From Colius striatus (lineage: Eukaryota; Chordata; Aves; Coliiformes; Coliidae), in contig NC_084763.1 in the NCBI RefSeq assembly GCF_028858725.1, positions 20,124,001 through 20,188,000 on the forward strand: a stretch of 64,000 nt of DNA. The letters run 5' to 3'. Under the pieces are notes generated by a model, which saw only the letters and a list, made by a program, of their open reading frames with translations, did no database searches and was not told the DNA's origin. This document shows, one piece after another, positions 61,637-64,000 of this stretch. A program made the translations under genes and the position numbers. The stretch's first letter is position 1. Each line of letters begins with the position of its first letter.

Positions 61637-62077
61637 GTATGATGCATTTCTTCAGAATATTCTGCAAAGACAAATGTACCTGCAGCCATGTGGGAGTGGG
61701 AAGTCATATTATCAAATAAGCAGGTTATAAAATTAATTGTTTAACATTACTATCTTCCTTTACATCCATTCATTTATCTGAAAAATATGTACTCTTTGTG
61801 TTCAAAGTTATTCATAAAGGTGGTATATATAAATTTTATTTATATCCTACTTCAATAAATAAGAAAGTATATGAGATTGTTGCTATTCACATGCTCATAT
61901 GCTGTGTTTAACAAAGGTTGGTAATCAGTGCTTAAGAGTCTATGGTTCATCATTTCTGCAATGTGAGAAGAGCAAAGCAGTTGTGAAATTTCTGTCCTTG
62001 CATCTATTCAAATTTTTGAGCAAGATCCCAAGCAACATGATTCAATGGTAAAATTAGCCCTGCTTTGATAATATGGT

Positions 62078-62133
62078 TGAATGGATGATCTTCAGAGATC
62101 AGTTCCACCCAAACTTAATCTATGATTCTATGA
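62078..62133 (+). mobile_element. CR1 3'-end remnant
   Basis: TGGATGATCTTCAGAGATCA, then CCACCCAAACTTAATC and TATGATTCTATGA is a diverged sense-orientation CR1 terminus of about 55 bp. Confidence 0.7.
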
Positions 62134-62572
62134 GCTGATGTCTTAAAAAGCCACAAAAGAAGATTTTTAGAGGTGTATAAAACCAGTTTCCATCACAGAG
62201 GTATGTTCAGGGGAAAATTTTACCCAAGGTGTCTCTCCTCAAACAAACTTGCAGGTTTTGCTAGTAGCAAATTCCTCAAACTGTGTCAATACACCTTTTG
62301 AGTGCTCTGTTAAGTCACAGTCGTAGTCTCAGATCTACAAAGGACTTGTACAGTGATAGAGGATATAGGGAGCCACACATCACTACTGTGCCATCTCATA
62401 TTTTTGCAGCAAAAGACAAGATGTGAGATGGTAGGTACTGACTTGGGGACTCTGATTTTTTCATCTGATGTCTCTAAGTGCTGCTACCGCTCTGTTACAG
62501 CCCAGAGTTGCTCCCATGTAAATACTAAACCAGCTGTGCTTCTTCTCAGTATTGTTTTCTCTTTCGCTTCTA

Positions 62573-63677
62573 TGTAGAATCATAGGATGGTAGGGTTGGA
62601 AGGGACCTTTAGAGATCATCTAGTCCAACCCCCCTGCAGAACAGGTTCACCTAGATCAGGTTGCATAGGAATGTGTCCAGGCGGGTCTTGAAGACCTCCA
62701 AGGAAGGAGACTCCACAACCCCTCTGGGCAGCCTCTTCCACTGCTCCCTCACCCTCACAGTGAAATAGTTTTTTATTATATTTAAGTGGAACTTTTTGTG
62801 TTCCAGCTTCATCCCATTACCCCTTGTCCTGTTGCTAGCTTCTACAGAAAAAAGTGATGTCCCAACCTCCTGACATCCACCCTTTAGATATTTATAAATG
62901 TTAATAAGATCTCCCCTCAATCTCCTCTTCTCCAGACTAAACAGCCCCAGTTCCTGCAGCCTTTCCTCATATGAAAGATGTTCCATTCCCCTGATCATCT
63001 TAGTGGCCCTGCGCTGGACTCTCTCCAGCACTTCCCTGTCCCTCTTGAGCTGAGGAGCCCAGAAATGGACACAGGACTCCAGATGAGGCCTCACCAGGGC
63101 AGAGTAGAGGTATAGAAGAACCTCCCTTGACCTACTGCACAAACTCTTCTTGATGCATCCCAGGATGCCATTGGCCTTCTTGGCCACGAGGGCACATTGC
63201 TGGCTCATGGTTAGTTTATTATCAATCAGGACTCCCAGGTCTCTCTCTGCAGAGCTGCTCTTCAGCAGTTCGACCCCCAGCCTGTACTGGTGCATGGGGT
63301 TATTCCTTCCCAGATGCAGGACTCTGCACTTGTCCTTGTTGAACCTCATGAGGTTCCTCTCTGCCCAACTCTCAAGCTGGTCGAGATCCCGCCGAATGGC
63401 AGCACAGCCTTCTGGGGCATCAGCCAGTTTGGTGTCATCAGAGAACTTGCTGAAGGTACACTCTGTCCCCTCATGCAGGTCGTTGATGAAGATGTTGAAC
63501 AAGACTGGCCCCAAAACCGATCCCCGTGGAACTCCACTGGCCACAGGCCTCCAACTCGATTCTGTGCCATTGATCACCACCCTCTGGGTTCTGTCATTCA
63601 GCCAGCTCTCGATCCACCTCACTGTCACTCATCCAAGCCACACTGCTTGAGCTTTCTGATGAGGATGTTATGCATTT
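62573..63677 (-). mobile_element. CR1 LINE copy with long reverse-transcriptase frame
   Basis: An antisense CR1 of about 1.1 kb, 3' end at 62573 (AGAATCATAGGATGGTAGGG). Its minus strand carries an uninterrupted 325-codon frame (62651-63628) for the C-terminal part of the CR1 reverse transcriptase and beyond: [55 protein letters not shown] and SRSREVLL. It is 5'-truncated before the YADD-type catalytic core is complete (the recognisable equivalent reads FSDDTKLAD), so it cannot move on its own. The intact frame implies a relatively young insertion compared with other copies here. Confidence 0.95.
62651..63628 (-). pseudogene. CR1 reverse transcriptase C-terminal fragment
   Basis: A 325-residue frame ending in a stop at the element's 3' UTR boundary. 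Visible family features are [11 protein letters not shown] (palm region), the SDDTKLAD motif near residue 64 and a Cys/Trp-rich tail ([20 protein letters not shown]). There is no N-terminal endonuclease or fingers domain. Its Met is internal to the ancestral protein, so this is a remnant, not a gene of the host. Confidence 0.88.
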
Positions 63678-64000
63678 TTTAATGAAAACATATTGAGATA
63701 ACTTCATTACCTGAAATATAATTTATGAGACAAATGTAACGAAACATAAAATTCTAATCTAAAATGAAAAAAAGGAGCTGTGACAACCCCTCCCTCTCTT
63801 CTAGTCATTATATTTAATACTCGTCACATTTGAAAGTGGATCTGGAAATTGAATATATATTTCACAGAAAATACTGTTGCTAGTTTGTGGTTGGGGATGT
63901 AGAAGGCGTGGTGTCATGTTCTTTACATGACCATTAAACAACTTTTCAGGATGTTGTATATTCATGCATTTATCATTTCATAATCTAGCTCTGAAGCAGA

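Larger units (their letters stand above)
61637..64000 (+). other. EFHB: EFHB intron 12 (partial)
   Basis: Runs from the exon 12 donor to the window end. It contains a small CR1 tail (62078-62133) and a large CR1 copy (62573-63677). No further EFHB exon was found. Confidence 0.75.

Noticed and set aside
1-64000. CRISPR arrays, operons, prophage, tRNA/rRNA genes or retroviral LTRs
   Set aside because: None was seen; the window is ordinary bird nuclear DNA with split genes and CR1 repeats.

Overview
This is vertebrate genomic DNA, almost certainly from a bird. Genes are split by introns with GT/AG junctions, CpG islands sit at housekeeping promoters, and every recognisable interspersed repeat is a CR1-type LINE fragment, many ending in the ATTCTATGATTCT-like 3' tail typical of avian CR1. 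No SINE-rich mammalian background, operon or prokaryotic feature is visible. The species cannot be told from the sequence.

Four protein genes lie in the order KAT2B(-), PP2D1(+), RAB5A(-), EFHB(+). As I recall, the human 3p24 interval has the same order and relative orientations. KAT2B contributes only its first coding exon (6044-6271) with its CpG island; positions 1-6043 are its intron 1. PP2D1 (17017-22796, two coding exons) encodes a PP2C-like, probably catalytically dead protein. RAB5A (24338-34310, five coding exons plus upstream non-coding sequence reaching a CpG island near 40.4 kb) rebuilds to exactly 215 residues with all G motifs. EFHB (CFAP21) starts at 49489; twelve exons (537 residues, two EF-hands) lie in the window and the C-terminal end lies beyond 64000. 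I read all splice junctions base by base and reading-frame phases agree throughout PP2D1, RAB5A and EFHB.

Layout: 1-6.0 kb KAT2B intron; 5.5-6.7 kb CpG-island promoter; 6.7-17 kb intergenic, one CR1; 17-22.9 kb PP2D1; 22.9-40.7 kb RAB5A, tail-to-tail with PP2D1 (poly(A) signals 69 bp apart); 40.7-49.4 kb spacer with a CpG island shoulder, a head-to-head CR1 pair and other CR1 fragments; 49.3-64 kb EFHB with intronic CR1 copies.

The genes share no pathway: KAT2B is a nuclear acetyltransferase, RAB5A an early-endosome GTPase, EFHB a ciliary-axoneme/calcium protein and PP2D1 a poorly known PP2C relative. I found no undescribed multi-gene system. The most interesting signals are internal echoes of the terminal PP2C helix in PP2D1, an RFX X-box and an MiT/TFE-type E-box in the RAB5A CpG island, the overlapping gene tails, and an inverted CR1 pair.
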